A DNA stretch of 64,000 bases from Micrococcales bacterium UBA7469 (GTDB lineage Bacteria > Actinomycetota > Actinomycetes > Actinomycetales > Microbacteriaceae). The translations under genes were made by a program, and so were the position numbers. Each line of letters begins with the position of its first letter. Position 1 is the stretch's first letter. Shown here piece after piece: positions 49,444 through 59,112 of the stretch. The notes beneath the pieces are model-generated. The model ran no database searches and was not told the DNA's origin. It saw nothing but the letters and a program-made list of their open reading frames with translations. The DNA lies in NCBI GenBank assembly GCA_002479805.1, contig DLPB01000011.1, positions 8,520 to 72,519 on the forward strand, in the 5' to 3' direction.

Positions 49444-50859
49444 ATGTCAAATAAGCCACTTACTCTGGCTGAAAAGTTGTGGAGAGACCACTTGGTGGTC
49501 AAGGGCGAAAATGGTGCGCCTGATCTGATCTACATCGACCTTCACCTAATCCACGAGGTAACCAGCCCGCAGGCTTTTGATGGCCTGCGACTTGCCGGAC
49601 GTCAACTGCGCCGCAAAGACCTAACAATTGCGACCGAGGATCACAACACCCCAACCCAGGACATTCACCTGCCAATTGCTGATCTCACCTCCCGCACTCA
49701 GGTGCAGGCGCTTCGCGACAACACCGCTGAGTTCGGGGTTCGAATTCACTCGCTGGGAGACAAGAACCAGGGCATCGTGCACGTGGTTGGACCGCAGCTA
49801 GGTTTGACCATGCCCGGGTTGACCATTGTCTGTGGTGACTCGCACACTTCAACTCACGGAGCCTTCGGTTCCCTCGGTATCGGTATCGGAACCAGTGAAG
49901 TAGAGCACGTGATGGCAACCCAAACCTTGCCACTGGCTCCATTCAAGACCATGGCTATCAACGTTGAGGGCACCCTTCGCCCAGGCGTCAGCGCCAAAGA
50001 CATCATCTTGGCGGTCATCGCCAAGATCACCGCGAGCGGTGGCCAGGGCTACGTTTTGGAATACCGCGGAAGTGCTATTCGCGCACTCTCGATGGAGGGC
50101 CGCATGACCATCTGCAACATGTCTATCGAGGCTGGTGCTCGGGCCGGCATGGTGGCTCCAGATGAGACCACCTTCGAATACCTCAAGGGCCGCCCACACG
50201 CTCCAACCGGCAGCGACTGGGATGAAGCAGTTGAATACTGGAAGACCCTAAAGACCGACGAGGGTGCAGTATTCGATGCTGAAGTCTTTATCGACGCAGA
50301 TACCCTGGATCCATTCGTGACCTGGGGCACCAACCCCGGCCAGGGCGTATCGCTAATGGACAGCGTTCCAGACCCAAGCTCATTCTCGGATTCCAGCGAG
50401 CGGGCTGCAGCGGAGCGTGCTCTGGAGTACATGGATCTGACTCCTGGAACCAAGATGAAAGACATCCCGGTCAACACCGTATTCCTAGGTTCGTGCACAA
50501 ACGCTCGAATTGAAGACCTGCGTGCGGCTGCCGAGGTTGTGAAGGGTCGCCAAAAGGCTGAAGGCGTTCGCATGATGGTGGTGCCCGGCTCAGCCATGGT
50601 TCGCCTGCAGGCCGAGGCCGAGGGCCTGGATAAGGTCTTCAAGGACTTCGGTGCAGAGTGGAGATTTGCTGGCTGTTCAATGTGCCTCGGCATGAATCCA
50701 GACCAGCTGGGGCCTGGCGAGCGCGCCGCTTCCACCTCAAACCGCAACTTCGAGGGCCGTCAGGGTAAGGGCGCGAGAACCCACCTGGTATCACCGGTGG
50801 TTGCCGCTGCAACCGCGGTTCGTGGCACACTTTCCGCCCCAGCGGATCTGGAGGCATAA
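49444..50859 (+). CDS. leuC: 3-isopropylmalate dehydratase large subunit
   Basis: A 471-residue iron-sulfur isomerase. The cluster cysteines are in FLGSCTNARIEDL and GCSMCLGMNPDQ; VCGDSHTSTHGAFG and RDNTAEFGV are conserved. GAGGTGAAGC before the ATG is a strong ribosome site and a TAAACT -10 lies near 49408. leuD follows immediately, as in most bacteria. Confidence 0.96.
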   Translation: MSNKPLTLAEKLWRDHLVVKGENGAPDLIYIDLHLIHEVTSPQAFDGLRLAGRQLRRKDLTIATEDHNTPTQDIHLPIADLTSRTQVQALRDNTAEFGVRIHSLGDKNQGIVHVVGPQLGLTMPGLTIVCGDSHTSTHGAFGSLGIGIGTSEVEHVMATQTLPLAPFKTMAINVEGTLRPGVSAKDIILAVIAKITASGGQGYVLEYRGSAIRALSMEGRMTICNMSIEAGARAGMVAPDETTFEYLKGRPHAPTGSDWDEAVEYWKTLKTDEGAVFDAEVFIDADTLDPFVTWGTNPGQGVSLMDSVPDPSSFSDSSERAAAERALEYMDLTPGTKMKDIPVNTVFLGSCTNARIEDLRAAAEVVKGRQKAEGVRMMVVPGSAMVRLQAEAEGLDKVFKDFGAEWRFAGCSMCLGMNPDQLGPGERAASTSNRNFEGRQGKGARTHLVSPVVAAATAVRGTLSAPADLEA

Positions 50860-51465
50860 ATGGAGAAGATTTCAGTTTTCGAGGGTGTGGCAGCACCGCT
50901 AAAGCGCTCTAACGTCGACACCGACCAGATCATCCCCGCGGTATTTCTCAAGCGCATCACCAAGACCGGCTTTGAGGACGGCTTATTCGCAAACTGGCGC
51001 GGGCAAGAACCAGATTTCGTGCTGAACCAGCCGGTTTTCCAGAACTCGGAGATATTGGTTACCGGTCCAGATTTTGGCACCGGTTCCTCGCGTGAGCATG
51101 CGGTCTGGGCACTTCGTGACTTTGGTTTCAAGGCGGTTTTCAGCCCCAAGTTCGCAGATATTTTCCGAGGTAACGCCGGTAAGCAAGGCTTGATCGCAGG
51201 TGTGATTGCTGAGGCTGACATGGAAGCGCTGTGGGCGGCCATCGATGCCAATCCAGGCGCTGTGGCCAAAATTGACCTCCCTGCACAAACCGTCTCCATC
51301 GGTGAGCTAACGGTGAGTTTTGAAATCGACGAATACACTAAGTGGCGTCTCATGGAAGGTCTCGATGACATCGGCATCACCTTGCAAAACGAGGCAGCGA
51401 TAGCCGCATTCGAGGCTAAGCGAGAGTCTTGGAGACCTAAGACTCTTCCAGCCAAAGGAGTCTAA
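50860..51465 (+). CDS. leuD: 3-isopropylmalate dehydratase small subunit
   Basis: A 201-residue swivelling subunit: VAAPLKRSNVDTDQIIPAVF and GPDFGTGSSREHAVWAL are the substrate-binding motifs. ATG starts right after the leuC stop. murA begins at the very next base after its stop, so leuC-leuD-murA form one unit. Confidence 0.96.
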   Translation: MEKISVFEGVAAPLKRSNVDTDQIIPAVFLKRITKTGFEDGLFANWRGQEPDFVLNQPVFQNSEILVTGPDFGTGSSREHAVWALRDFGFKAVFSPKFADIFRGNAGKQGLIAGVIAEADMEALWAAIDANPGAVAKIDLPAQTVSIGELTVSFEIDEYTKWRLMEGLDDIGITLQNEAAIAAFEAKRESWRPKTLPAKGV

Positions 51466-52782
51466 GTGAGTGAAATCACTATCAACGGTGGTAAGCCGCT
51501 CACTGGTCGAGTAGACCTCAAAGGTGCCAAAAACCTAGTTACCAAAGCCATGGTTGCCGCCCTGCTGGGCGAAACCGCATCCACCCTAAAAGACGTTCCT
51601 CACATCTCAGACGTTGAGGTGGTTTCTCGCCTGCTTCAGCTGCACGGGGTCACCATCAACCACGATCCGGTCACTGGGGACATGGTGTTGGATCCATCGA
51701 ACGTCGAGCAGGCACGCATGGTGGACATCGATGCTCATGCCGGTAGCTCTCGTATTCCTATCCTTTTCTGTGGCCCACTGCTTCACCGACTGGGGGAGGC
51801 TTTCATTCCAGGCCTCGGCGGGTGCGAAATTGGTGACCGTCCAGTTGATTTCCATTTTGATGTCTTGCGCTCCTTTGGTGCGGTAATCGAGAAGCTTCCA
51901 ACCGGAACCAGACTGAGCGCTCCAGAGGGCCTGAAGGGTGCCAAGATTTCGCTACCATACCCATCGGTTGGCGCGACCGAACAGGTGCTGCTCTCGGCAA
52001 CCACCGCCTCTGGACTGACAGAGCTATCCGGCGCGGCTATCGAGCCGGAGATTATTGATCTGATTTCAATCTTGCAAAAAATGGGCGCGATCATCTCGGT
52101 TGACACCGACCGCGTCATTCGAATTGAAGGCGTGAAGTCGCTCAAGGGATTTACCCACCAGGCGCTCTTTGACCGTAATGAGGCTGCCAGCTGGGCAGCG
52201 GCAGCACTCGCCACCCAGGGAGACATCTTCGTTGGCGGCGCTCGCCAGGTTGAGATGATGACCTTCCTCAACGTCTATCGCAAGGTCGGCGGTCAGTTCG
52301 ATATTCAAGACGATGGCATTCGCTTCTACCACCCAGGCACCGAGTTGCAGCCGGTGGTAATTGAGACCGATGTGCACCCAGGATTTATGACCGACTGGCA
52401 GCAGCCGCTAGTGGTGGCACTAACCCAGGCCAAGGGCATCTCGATCGTTCACGAGACGGTTTATGAAAACCGCTTTGGCTTCACCGATGCTCTGAATCAG
52501 ATGGGTGCTCAAATTCAGATCTATCGCGAGTGCCTAGGTGGCAATCCATGTCGCTTCGGGCAGCGCAACTTCAACCACTCCGCAGTTATCTCCGGCCCCA
52601 CTCCATTGCGCGGGGCAGACATTAGAGTTCCTGATTTACGCGGTGGCTTTAGTCACGTGGTGGCGGCACTGGCTGCCGAGGGCACCTCAAACGTCACCAA
52701 CGTGCAGCTGATTTCTCGTGGCTACGAGCGCTTTATTGACAAGCTCGGTGCTCTGGGTGCTGACTTCAGGATTGAAGGCTAA
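51466..52782 (+). CDS. murA: UDP-N-acetylglucosamine 1-carboxyvinyltransferase
   Basis: A 438-residue EPSP-synthase-fold enzyme, the first committed step of peptidoglycan precursor synthesis. NGGKPLTGRVDLKGAKN at the start and the active-site loop PGLGGCEIGDRPVDFH with Cys120 are visible. The Cys, rather than the Asp of mycobacterial MurA, predicts fosfomycin sensitivity. GTG start directly after leuD. Confidence 0.95.
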   Translation: MSEITINGGKPLTGRVDLKGAKNLVTKAMVAALLGETASTLKDVPHISDVEVVSRLLQLHGVTINHDPVTGDMVLDPSNVEQARMVDIDAHAGSSRIPILFCGPLLHRLGEAFIPGLGGCEIGDRPVDFHFDVLRSFGAVIEKLPTGTRLSAPEGLKGAKISLPYPSVGATEQVLLSATTASGLTELSGAAIEPEIIDLISILQKMGAIISVDTDRVIRIEGVKSLKGFTHQALFDRNEAASWAAAALATQGDIFVGGARQVEMMTFLNVYRKVGGQFDIQDDGIRFYHPGTELQPVVIETDVHPGFMTDWQQPLVVALTQAKGISIVHETVYENRFGFTDALNQMGAQIQIYRECLGGNPCRFGQRNFNHSAVISGPTPLRGADIRVPDLRGGFSHVVAALAAEGTSNVTNVQLISRGYERFIDKLGALGADFRIEG

Positions 52783-52786
52783 CTAA

Positions 52787-53548
52787 GTGGCCGAGGCAAA
52801 GTTGCCCAAAGTCCTTCGCGAGAAGAGCTTCGTGTTCACCCTGGTTGCATCGATTCTCGCGCCGCTAATTCGCCTAATGTTCCGCATCAAGACCAAGGGC
52901 CTGGAGAATCTTCCGGCCGGCGGCTACATCCTGGTTGCTAATCATGTGAACTACCTGGACCCACTGGCATTCGCCTACTCGGTATTTATCCACATGAAAC
53001 GCACCCCGCACTATCTAGCGAAAGAATCGCTATTTAGAATTCCTGTGCTGGGGGCACTACTTCCAAAGGTTGGTCAAATTCCGGTTTATCGCACCGGTCG
53101 ATCAAACGAAGAACCACTTCGAGCCGCAATCGAGTTCCTAAAGGCTGGGCAGGTTGTCGTAGTGTTCCCCGAGGGCACGCTGACTCGCGACCCTGAACTT
53201 TGGCCGATGCGCGGCAAATCCGGAGCGATTCGCTTGGCTATCGAGCTCGGTTTGCCGATTGTGCCGGCCGGTCACTGGGGCATCGAGAAGGTTTTGGGAA
53301 CCTACTCTAAGAAATTTAGGCCCAACCCGTTCCACGTGGTGAACGTTCAAATCGGTAAACCGATGCACTTTGACGAGCTTCGCAAGGACGGCGTTAGCGC
53401 CCAGGAAGTAAACCAGGCCACAGAGAAGGTAATGAAGGAAATCGCCGCAATAGTTGGTGAATTGCGCGGTGAGACGCCACCTACTGAGCTTTGGGACCCG
53501 GCCAAAAAGGGTCAGACCGAGATCGGTAACTTTAGGAAGAAGAAGTGA
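52787..53548 (+). CDS. plsC: 1-acyl-sn-glycerol-3-phosphate acyltransferase, PlsC family
   Basis: A 253-residue acyltransferase that makes phosphatidic acid at the membrane. The HxxxxD motif is ANHVNYLDPLAF and the second block VFPEGTLTRD. An N-terminal hydrophobic helix anchors it. GTG start 4 bases after murA; the stop overlaps gpsA by 4 bases (GTGA). Adjacent gpsA makes its substrate backbone, so the pair is functional. Confidence 0.9.
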   Translation: MAEAKLPKVLREKSFVFTLVASILAPLIRLMFRIKTKGLENLPAGGYILVANHVNYLDPLAFAYSVFIHMKRTPHYLAKESLFRIPVLGALLPKVGQIPVYRTGRSNEEPLRAAIEFLKAGQVVVVFPEGTLTRDPELWPMRGKSGAIRLAIELGLPIVPAGHWGIEKVLGTYSKKFRPNPFHVVNVQIGKPMHFDELRKDGVSAQEVNQATEKVMKEIAAIVGELRGETPPTELWDPAKKGQTEIGNFRKKK

Positions 53549-54546
53549 GCCGCATCGTGGTGATGGGTGCCGGATCATGGGGCACCACGGTTGCGAAGGT
53601 GATCGCAGATGCCGGTTCCGAGGTTGTGCTTTGGTCCAGGCGTGAAGAAGTAGCGAACGAAATCAACGAGACCAAGCGCAATAGCGACTATCTTCCCGGC
53701 ATTGACCTACCGGCCAAACTTTCTGCCACCAGTGACCTAAGTGTCGCGCTGGAAGGCGCGGAGCAGATCTACCTGGCGATTCCCTCGCAGAGCCTGCGCG
53801 AAAGCCTTGCGGTTTGGAAAGACCTGATTCCCAAGGGCGCAACGCTAATTAGCCTGATCAAGGGCCTAGAGCAGGGCACCGGCCTTCGCATGAGTGAGGT
53901 CATGGTCGAGGCAACCGGTCTGCCGATGACTCACATGGCAGTGGTTTCCGGACCCAACCTGGCGCTAGAGATAGCCAAGCAGGAGCCGGCAGCTTCGGTG
54001 TGTGCCTGTGCCGACGCAGAGCGTGCCAACGAGGTGGCAAGAACGCTATCGAATGACTATTTCACGGTGTTTACCAATCACGATGTGATCGGGACCGAAC
54101 TCGGTGGCGTACTCAAGAACCTGATTGCCGTTGCAATTGGAATTGTGAACGGGCTGGGCTATGGGCAAAACACCAAGGCCTCGATTATGACCAGAGGGCT
54201 GGCAGAAATTACCAAGTTCGCTGTTGCCCACGGCGCTCGCCGCCGCACCATGTTTGGACTTGCGGGACTTGGGGATTTGATTGCAACCAGCGAATCGGTG
54301 CTCTCGAGAAACTTTAGGGCTGGTGAAATGCTGGGCCAGGGCTTTACCAAGCGCGAGGTGCTCAAGCGCATGAAGCAAACTGCCGAGGGACTGAGCTCGG
54401 TCGAGCCAGTGCTCGAGAGCGCGGGTCAAAAGGGCATTGAAATGCCGATTGTGGCTCAGGTGAGCGATGTTTTGAATGGTCGAATGAAACCCCAGGAGTT
54501 TGGACGCCAGCTAAATCTTGCGGATGATGTCGAGGTGGAGTTTTGA
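53545..54546 (+). CDS. gpsA: Glycerol-3-phosphate dehydrogenase [NAD(P)+]
   Basis: A 333-residue enzyme that reduces dihydroxyacetone phosphate for phospholipid synthesis. The nucleotide loop is VMGAGSWGTTVAKVIADAG; the catalytic Lys is in GGVLKNLIAVAIG; GNGLGYG/TRGLAEI-type segments follow. The GTG and final TGA overlap neighbouring genes by 4 bases each. Confidence 0.95.
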   Translation: MSRIVVMGAGSWGTTVAKVIADAGSEVVLWSRREEVANEINETKRNSDYLPGIDLPAKLSATSDLSVALEGAEQIYLAIPSQSLRESLAVWKDLIPKGATLISLIKGLEQGTGLRMSEVMVEATGLPMTHMAVVSGPNLALEIAKQEPAASVCACADAERANEVARTLSNDYFTVFTNHDVIGTELGGVLKNLIAVAIGIVNGLGYGQNTKASIMTRGLAEITKFAVAHGARRRTMFGLAGLGDLIATSESVLSRNFRAGEMLGQGFTKREVLKRMKQTAEGLSSVEPVLESAGQKGIEMPIVAQVSDVLNGRMKPQEFGRQLNLADDVEVEF

Positions 54547-55604
54547 TTCGTTTAGCACTGATTTACGGCGGCGCTTCCTCTGAACACAGCGTCTCTTGCG
54601 TTACCGCACTCGGGGTTTATTCGGCAATCGATAAATCCAAGTATGAGGTGATTCCAATCGGCATCACCCCTTCGGGAAAGTGGGTGCTTAGCCCGATCTC
54701 TCCGGACTGGAAGCTCTCTGATGCTCCAGTGGTGCCAGACGGCCCAGAGGTTTACCCGGCTTTGGGTGGCGGAAGCTGGAAGAGTGCAGCCGGTGATGAC
54801 CTTGGGGTCATTGACATCGCCTTTCCGGTGCTGCACGGACCAAACGGTGAGGATGGCTCGATCCAGGGGCTGCTGCAGCTCTGCCAGGTGCCATACGTCG
54901 GCAACGGTGTGCTAGCTTCCGCGGTTGCAATGGAGAAGTCCAAGGCCAAGGCGCTGTTTCAGAATGCCGGCATAGCGGTTGCCGAAGGCTTGGTTGTCAC
55001 CGAAAAAGAATTTGAGCTGGATCCAGAGAGCTTTTTGGCGCAATGTGCCAAGCGCTTTAGTTTGCCGGTCTTTGTAAAGCCATCGCGCTCTGGCTCATCG
55101 GTTGGCGTCAGCAAGGTGAAAAAGTTTGATGACTTAGAAGCCGCAATCGTGGCAGCCTTCAGTCACGACAACACCGTGCTGGTTGAGACTGCGGTTGTTG
55201 GCCGCGAGGTGGAATGTGCGGTTTTGGAGCTACCAACCGGAGAGCTTGAGGTTTCGCTAGCCGGCGAGATTGTGGTTACCGGTCGAGAGTTTTACGACTA
55301 CGAGGCGAAGTACCTAGATGGCGGGGCCGATCTGCTGGTGCCAACCACTCTGAGTGATGCCGAGCTTTTGGAAATGCATCTGCTAGCCAAAAGGGCCTTC
55401 CGCGCACTCGGATGTTCGGGTTTGGCGAGAACAGACTTTTTCCTGACCGCCTCCGGTTTTGTGATTACCGAGGTTAACACCATGCCGGGTTTCACTCCGA
55501 TTTCGATGTACCCATCGCTTTGGCAGGCCACCGGGGTCAGTTATCCGCAGTTGGTGGATACCCTAATTCAGACCGGTTTGGCTCAGGGCACCCAACCGCG
55601 CTAA
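54543..55604 (+). CDS. ddl: D-alanine-D-alanine ligase
   Basis: A 353-residue ATP-grasp ligase for peptidoglycan synthesis. LIYGGASSEHSVSCVTALG, the ATP loop KPSRSGSSVGVSKV, and GLARTDFFLTASGFVITEVN with the Mg ligands are present. TTG start overlapping the gpsA TGA, with GAGGTGGAG just upstream, so it is translationally coupled. Confidence 0.95.
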   Translation: MIRLALIYGGASSEHSVSCVTALGVYSAIDKSKYEVIPIGITPSGKWVLSPISPDWKLSDAPVVPDGPEVYPALGGGSWKSAAGDDLGVIDIAFPVLHGPNGEDGSIQGLLQLCQVPYVGNGVLASAVAMEKSKAKALFQNAGIAVAEGLVVTEKEFELDPESFLAQCAKRFSLPVFVKPSRSGSSVGVSKVKKFDDLEAAIVAAFSHDNTVLVETAVVGREVECAVLELPTGELEVSLAGEIVVTGREFYDYEAKYLDGGADLLVPTTLSDAELLEMHLLAKRAFRALGCSGLARTDFFLTASGFVITEVNTMPGFTPISMYPSLWQATGVSYPQLVDTLIQTGLAQGTQPR

Positions 55605-56044
55605 TTGCCTAATTCGGTGCAGGCTTTGCTGGCCGGAATCTTAGAAACTGCACCAGCTAACGCTTCCAGTGCGCCAACTCCGCTGGCCTTTTCAGAATCG
55701 ACGATGACTTCAACCGCAGGGTTTCTGGCAAAGCTGATAAAGCGGTAGTTGGGCGCTTCAGAGTCATCCACCAACCAGTCGACACCGCCGGCAGTTACAC
55801 AACTAAGTTCGGATGCCTCAACCGGCGCCAGGCCACACCTTGCAATCACGGCGGTGGGTTCACCCCAGGCAGATGTCGCCTGCGCGTTGGTGAAGCGCTG
55901 AGTGAGTTCTCCTATTGCGCCCGGGTAGCGCACCGAAACTTCCGCACACCCCGGATCATTGGCCAGTTCGGCTGGTTCAAGATTCACCGTCGCGGCGCAA
56001 CCTGCAAGCAGCGGAATTGCAAGGAGAAGAAGAAGTTTTCGCAT
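55601..56044 (-). CDS. DUF3515 lipoprotein
   Basis: A 147-residue lipoprotein: signal peptide RKLLLLLAIPLLAGC with Cys16 as anchor, then the DUF3515 pattern (CAEVSVRYPG, TSAWGEPTAVIARCG, SCVTAGGVDWLVDDSEAPNY, NPAVEVIVD). Found next to ddl and thiL in actinobacteria; function unknown. ATG 56044 is chosen because it starts the signal peptide; TAGCCT ends 7 bases upstream, giving a leaderless message. Confidence 0.88.
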   Translation of the reverse strand: MRKLLLLLAIPLLAGCAATVNLEPAELANDPGCAEVSVRYPGAIGELTQRFTNAQATSAWGEPTAVIARCGLAPVEASELSCVTAGGVDWLVDDSEAPNYRFISFARNPAVEVIVDSEKASGVGALEALAGAVSKIPASKACTELGN

Positions 56045-56067
56045 CAAATACAGGCTAGCGTTGGTTT
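56045..56067. promoter_or_regulatory. Overlapping divergent -10 boxes of the DUF3515 gene and thiL
   Basis: Only 23 bases separate the two start codons. The minus-strand -10 (TAGCCT, 56052-56057) and plus-strand -10 (TAGCGT, 56056-56061) share two bases. Polymerase cannot melt both at once, so the promoters should be mutually exclusive. Confidence 0.7.
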
Positions 56068-57063
56068 GTGAATTATTCAGGCCCAACGGTATTCGAACTA
56101 GGTGAAGTTGCTGCCCTTAGGCAAGCGGTGAAGAACTTTCGCAAGGTGGAAACCACTGTGGTTGGCTCCGGCGATGACGCCGCAGTGGTTGCGGTTGCCG
56201 ATGGCCGCTTTGTAGTGACCACTGACACCATGGTCGAAGGTCATGACTTCAGGACGGATTTCTCATCCGGCTATGACCTTGGTTTCAAGGCAGTTGCCAG
56301 CAACGTTGCCGATGTCGCAGCTATGGGGGCAAAGCCGATTGCGCTGGTGGTGGCGATGGTCATCCCCGGTCACACCAAAGTCTCTTGGCTGGAGGACTTT
56401 GCCCGCGGTTTGCAGGCAGGCTGCGATGAACTTGCACCGGATTGCGAGGTGGTCGGTGGAGATTTAGCCGCTGGTGACCAGATCGTGATCGCCGTCACCG
56501 CCCACGGTCATTTGGCGGGTGTAAATCCAGTGCTTCGCTCAACTGCTAAGCCTGGTGACTTAGTTGCCCTAGCGGGCACCCTGGGTCGTGCTGCATGCGG
56601 TCTGGATCTTTTGCTGCACGAAGATAAATCGCTGGCTAAGGCCTATGACGAGTGGGTGGCCATTCAGCTCAGACCGACTCCACCAATTCAACTGGGCATC
56701 GAGGCGGCTGCCACAGCGAGTGCCATGATGGATGTCTCGGACTCACTGGCACTAGATTGCAATCGTTTGGCAAATGCCTCGCAGGTATCTATCGAGCTGG
56801 ATCGAACCAAGCTGGAGGGTTATGCGGCGGTACTGGAGCTGGCCGCGCTATCGATGACGGCCCGTGATGATCTTTCTCGTGACCCGATGGATTGGGTGCT
56901 CTACGGGGGAGAGGACCACTCATTGCTCGCCACCTTCCCAGCCGACGCTCAGATCCCAAGGGGCTTCAAAGTCATTGGCAAAGTCACCGAGCAATCTCAA
57001 GATGCGGTTCTGCTAAACGGCAAAAAGCTTGAGCCCAAAGGCTGGGATTCGATTAGTTCCTAG
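56068..57063 (+). CDS. thiL: Thiamine-monophosphate kinase
   Basis: A 331-residue PurM-like kinase that makes thiamine diphosphate. VGSGDDAAVVAVADG, TTDTMVEGHDF, VASNVADVAAMGAKP and DVSDSLALDCNRLA are its metal and ATP motifs, and VLYGGEDHSLLATFP is conserved near the end. GTG start with TAGCGT ending 6 bases upstream (leaderless). Its 3' end overlaps dapD by 4 bases. Confidence 0.95.
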   Translation: MNYSGPTVFELGEVAALRQAVKNFRKVETTVVGSGDDAAVVAVADGRFVVTTDTMVEGHDFRTDFSSGYDLGFKAVASNVADVAAMGAKPIALVVAMVIPGHTKVSWLEDFARGLQAGCDELAPDCEVVGGDLAAGDQIVIAVTAHGHLAGVNPVLRSTAKPGDLVALAGTLGRAACGLDLLLHEDKSLAKAYDEWVAIQLRPTPPIQLGIEAAATASAMMDVSDSLALDCNRLANASQVSIELDRTKLEGYAAVLELAALSMTARDDLSRDPMDWVLYGGEDHSLLATFPADAQIPRGFKVIGKVTEQSQDAVLLNGKKLEPKGWDSISS

Positions 57064-58010
57064 GCGTGTAGTTCACTATTTAGCGAGACGCCAAGCCCCT
57101 CGCGCGCGATTGCCTCAACCGCACCGGTCTGGGAGTTACGCCTGAAGAGCATGCCCGGCAGTCCACTGAGCTCAGCGGCTTTCACAACTTGAGTCCTGCC
57201 ATCCACAATCAGGGTCACCTTGGTGCCGGCGGTTATGTAGAGGCCGGCTTCGACAACTGAGTTATCTCCGATCGAGATGCCAACTCCGGAGTTAGCGCCT
57301 AGCAGGGCGTTCTTACCAATCGAAACTCGGTGCTTTCCACCACCGGAGAGTGTGCCCATGATCGAAGCACCGCCACCGATATCTGATCCGTCGCCTACTA
57401 CAACTCCCTGCGATATGCGTCCCTCAACCATGGAGGTTCCCAGGGTGCCGGCATTGAAGTTGACAAAGCCCTCGTGCATCACGGTGGTGCCAGGGGATAA
57501 GTGAGCCCCGAGACGAACTCGATTGCCATCTGCGATGCGAACCTTCTTGGGCACCACATAGTCAATGAGTCTTGGGAACTTATCAATTGAGTGCGCCACC
57601 ACGCCGTGATTGCGCAGGGTGACGGTCCTGGCCTCAAAGTCTTCCAGGGTCATCACGCCGCGATTGGTGAATGCCACGATCGGAAGGTTCGGGATCAGCC
57701 CCTCAAGGTTGATGCTGTTTGGCTGCACCTTGAGGTGTGAGAGGAGCTGAAGTCTTAGGTAAGCGTCCTGGGTTGAGGTGACCGGTAAGGCCAGCTCAAT
57801 TTCACAGCGAATTACCTCGGTGCGAACATTGCGCAATTCGTCCTGGCCGACTAGCTGGTCAAGTTCCCGAGGGGCAAACCACTGCAGGTCAGACTTAGGA
57901 GCTTCTCCGACCTGAGGTTCGGGGAACCAGGCATCTAAAACAGTGCCGTCCTGTGAAATGGTGGCAAGACCGTGGCCCCAGGCCTTCTCGGTTAGGTAAT
58001 TAGCGCTCAT
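57060..58010 (-). CDS. dapD: Tetrahydrodipicolinate N-succinyltransferase, actinobacterial type
   Basis: A 316-residue acyltransferase of the lysine/diaminopimelate pathway. A left-handed beta-helix is visible as hexapeptide repeats in the middle and C-terminal part (RLGAHLSPGTTVMHEGFVN, VVGDGSDIGGGASIMGTLSGG, IGKNALLGANSGVGISIGDN). The form is the actinobacterial one, longer than the E. coli enzyme (about 274). ATG 58010 is used; TATTCT ends 7 bases before it. Divergent from dapE. Confidence 0.93.
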   Translation of the reverse strand: MSANYLTEKAWGHGLATISQDGTVLDAWFPEPQVGEAPKSDLQWFAPRELDQLVGQDELRNVRTEVIRCEIELALPVTSTQDAYLRLQLLSHLKVQPNSINLEGLIPNLPIVAFTNRGVMTLEDFEARTVTLRNHGVVAHSIDKFPRLIDYVVPKKVRIADGNRVRLGAHLSPGTTVMHEGFVNFNAGTLGTSMVEGRISQGVVVGDGSDIGGGASIMGTLSGGGKHRVSIGKNALLGANSGVGISIGDNSVVEAGLYITAGTKVTLIVDGRTQVVKAAELSGLPGMLFRRNSQTGAVEAIAREGLGVSLNSELHA

Positions 58011-58040
58011 CCTCACCAGAATACAGGTAGCCTTTTTGGC

Positions 58041-59111
58041 ATGGCACTTGATACCTCCAACCTGGTTGAACTAACCATGGCTATCTGCGACATCGAATCG
58101 GTTTCTGGCAACGAGGCGGCGCTCGCAGACGAGGTGGAGGCATTGCTCACAAAGTGTGCTCACCTGAGTGTGGTACGCGATGGAAATGCGATTGTTGCCA
58201 GCACAAACCTAAATCGCGGTTCCCGAGTTGTGATCGCCGGTCACATTGACACCGTTCCGGTTGCCAACAATCTGCCGACTCAATTGCATCACTTTGAGCG
58301 CGAACAGGTGATTGTCGGTCGCGGCACCGTCGACATGAAGGGCGGCGTGGCAGTCATGCTCAAGCTTGCGGTCGAACTGCAAGACCCGAATGTCGATATC
58401 AGCTGGGTCTTCTATGACAACGAAGAGGTCGCTAGCGAGCTCAATGGACTGGGGCGCTTGGTCCGGAACCGTCCTGATTTGATTCAGGGTGACTTTGCTG
58501 TGTTGTGCGAACCAACCAGCGCCCTAATCGAGGGTGGCTGCAATGGCACAATTCGCGTTGAGGTTAGCGCCAGTGGCAAGAAAGCTCACTCAGCCAGGCC
58601 CTGGATGGGCGAGAACGCCATTCACAAACTTGCCCCCGCACTTGAGAAACTGGCCTCATTCCAGCCGGAAACTCTGACCGTTGATGGCTTGGAATACCGG
58701 GAGAGCCTAAATGCCGTATTGGCGAGTGCTGGTATTGCGACCAATGTGATTCCAGATCTGGCAACTCTGACTGTGAACTATCGCTTTGCCCCATCCCGCT
58801 CGGGTGAAGAGGCAGAGCGCCTGATGCGCGAGTTTTTTGCAGACTACGAAGTCACTGTTACTGACCTTGCGGTTGGTGCCAGGCCCGGTCTAAATACCGA
58901 GCCGGCGCAGGCTTTTATGGCCTCGCTGGGTACCGAGGTAGAGCCAAAATACGGCTGGACCGATGTTGCCCGGTTTAGTGCGCTGGGGATCCCTGCGGTG
59001 AACTACGGACCGGGTGACCCTTCTTTGGCTCACGCCGATAATGAAAACGTTCCGGTCGGTCATCTTTTCGACTGTGAGGCTGGATTGCGCCGCTGGCTCA
59101 GCGGAAACTAA
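58041..59111 (+). CDS. dapE: Succinyl-diaminopimelate desuccinylase
   Basis: A 356-residue M20 metallopeptidase-like enzyme. Metal ligands are in VIAGHIDTVPV (His, Asp), GTVDMKGGVAVML (Asp) and FYDNEEVASE (Glu-Glu); a C-terminal dimer domain begins near NGTIRVEVSASGKKAHSA. It acts two steps after DapD in diaminopimelate synthesis. TAGCCT ends 7 bases before the ATG, so it is probably leaderless, like the divergent dapD. Confidence 0.94.
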   Translation: MALDTSNLVELTMAICDIESVSGNEAALADEVEALLTKCAHLSVVRDGNAIVASTNLNRGSRVVIAGHIDTVPVANNLPTQLHHFEREQVIVGRGTVDMKGGVAVMLKLAVELQDPNVDISWVFYDNEEVASELNGLGRLVRNRPDLIQGDFAVLCEPTSALIEGGCNGTIRVEVSASGKKAHSARPWMGENAIHKLAPALEKLASFQPETLTVDGLEYRESLNAVLASAGIATNVIPDLATLTVNYRFAPSRSGEEAERLMREFFADYEVTVTDLAVGARPGLNTEPAQAFMASLGTEVEPKYGWTDVARFSALGIPAVNYGPGDPSLAHADNENVPVGHLFDCEAGLRRWLSGN

Positions 59112-59112
59112 T

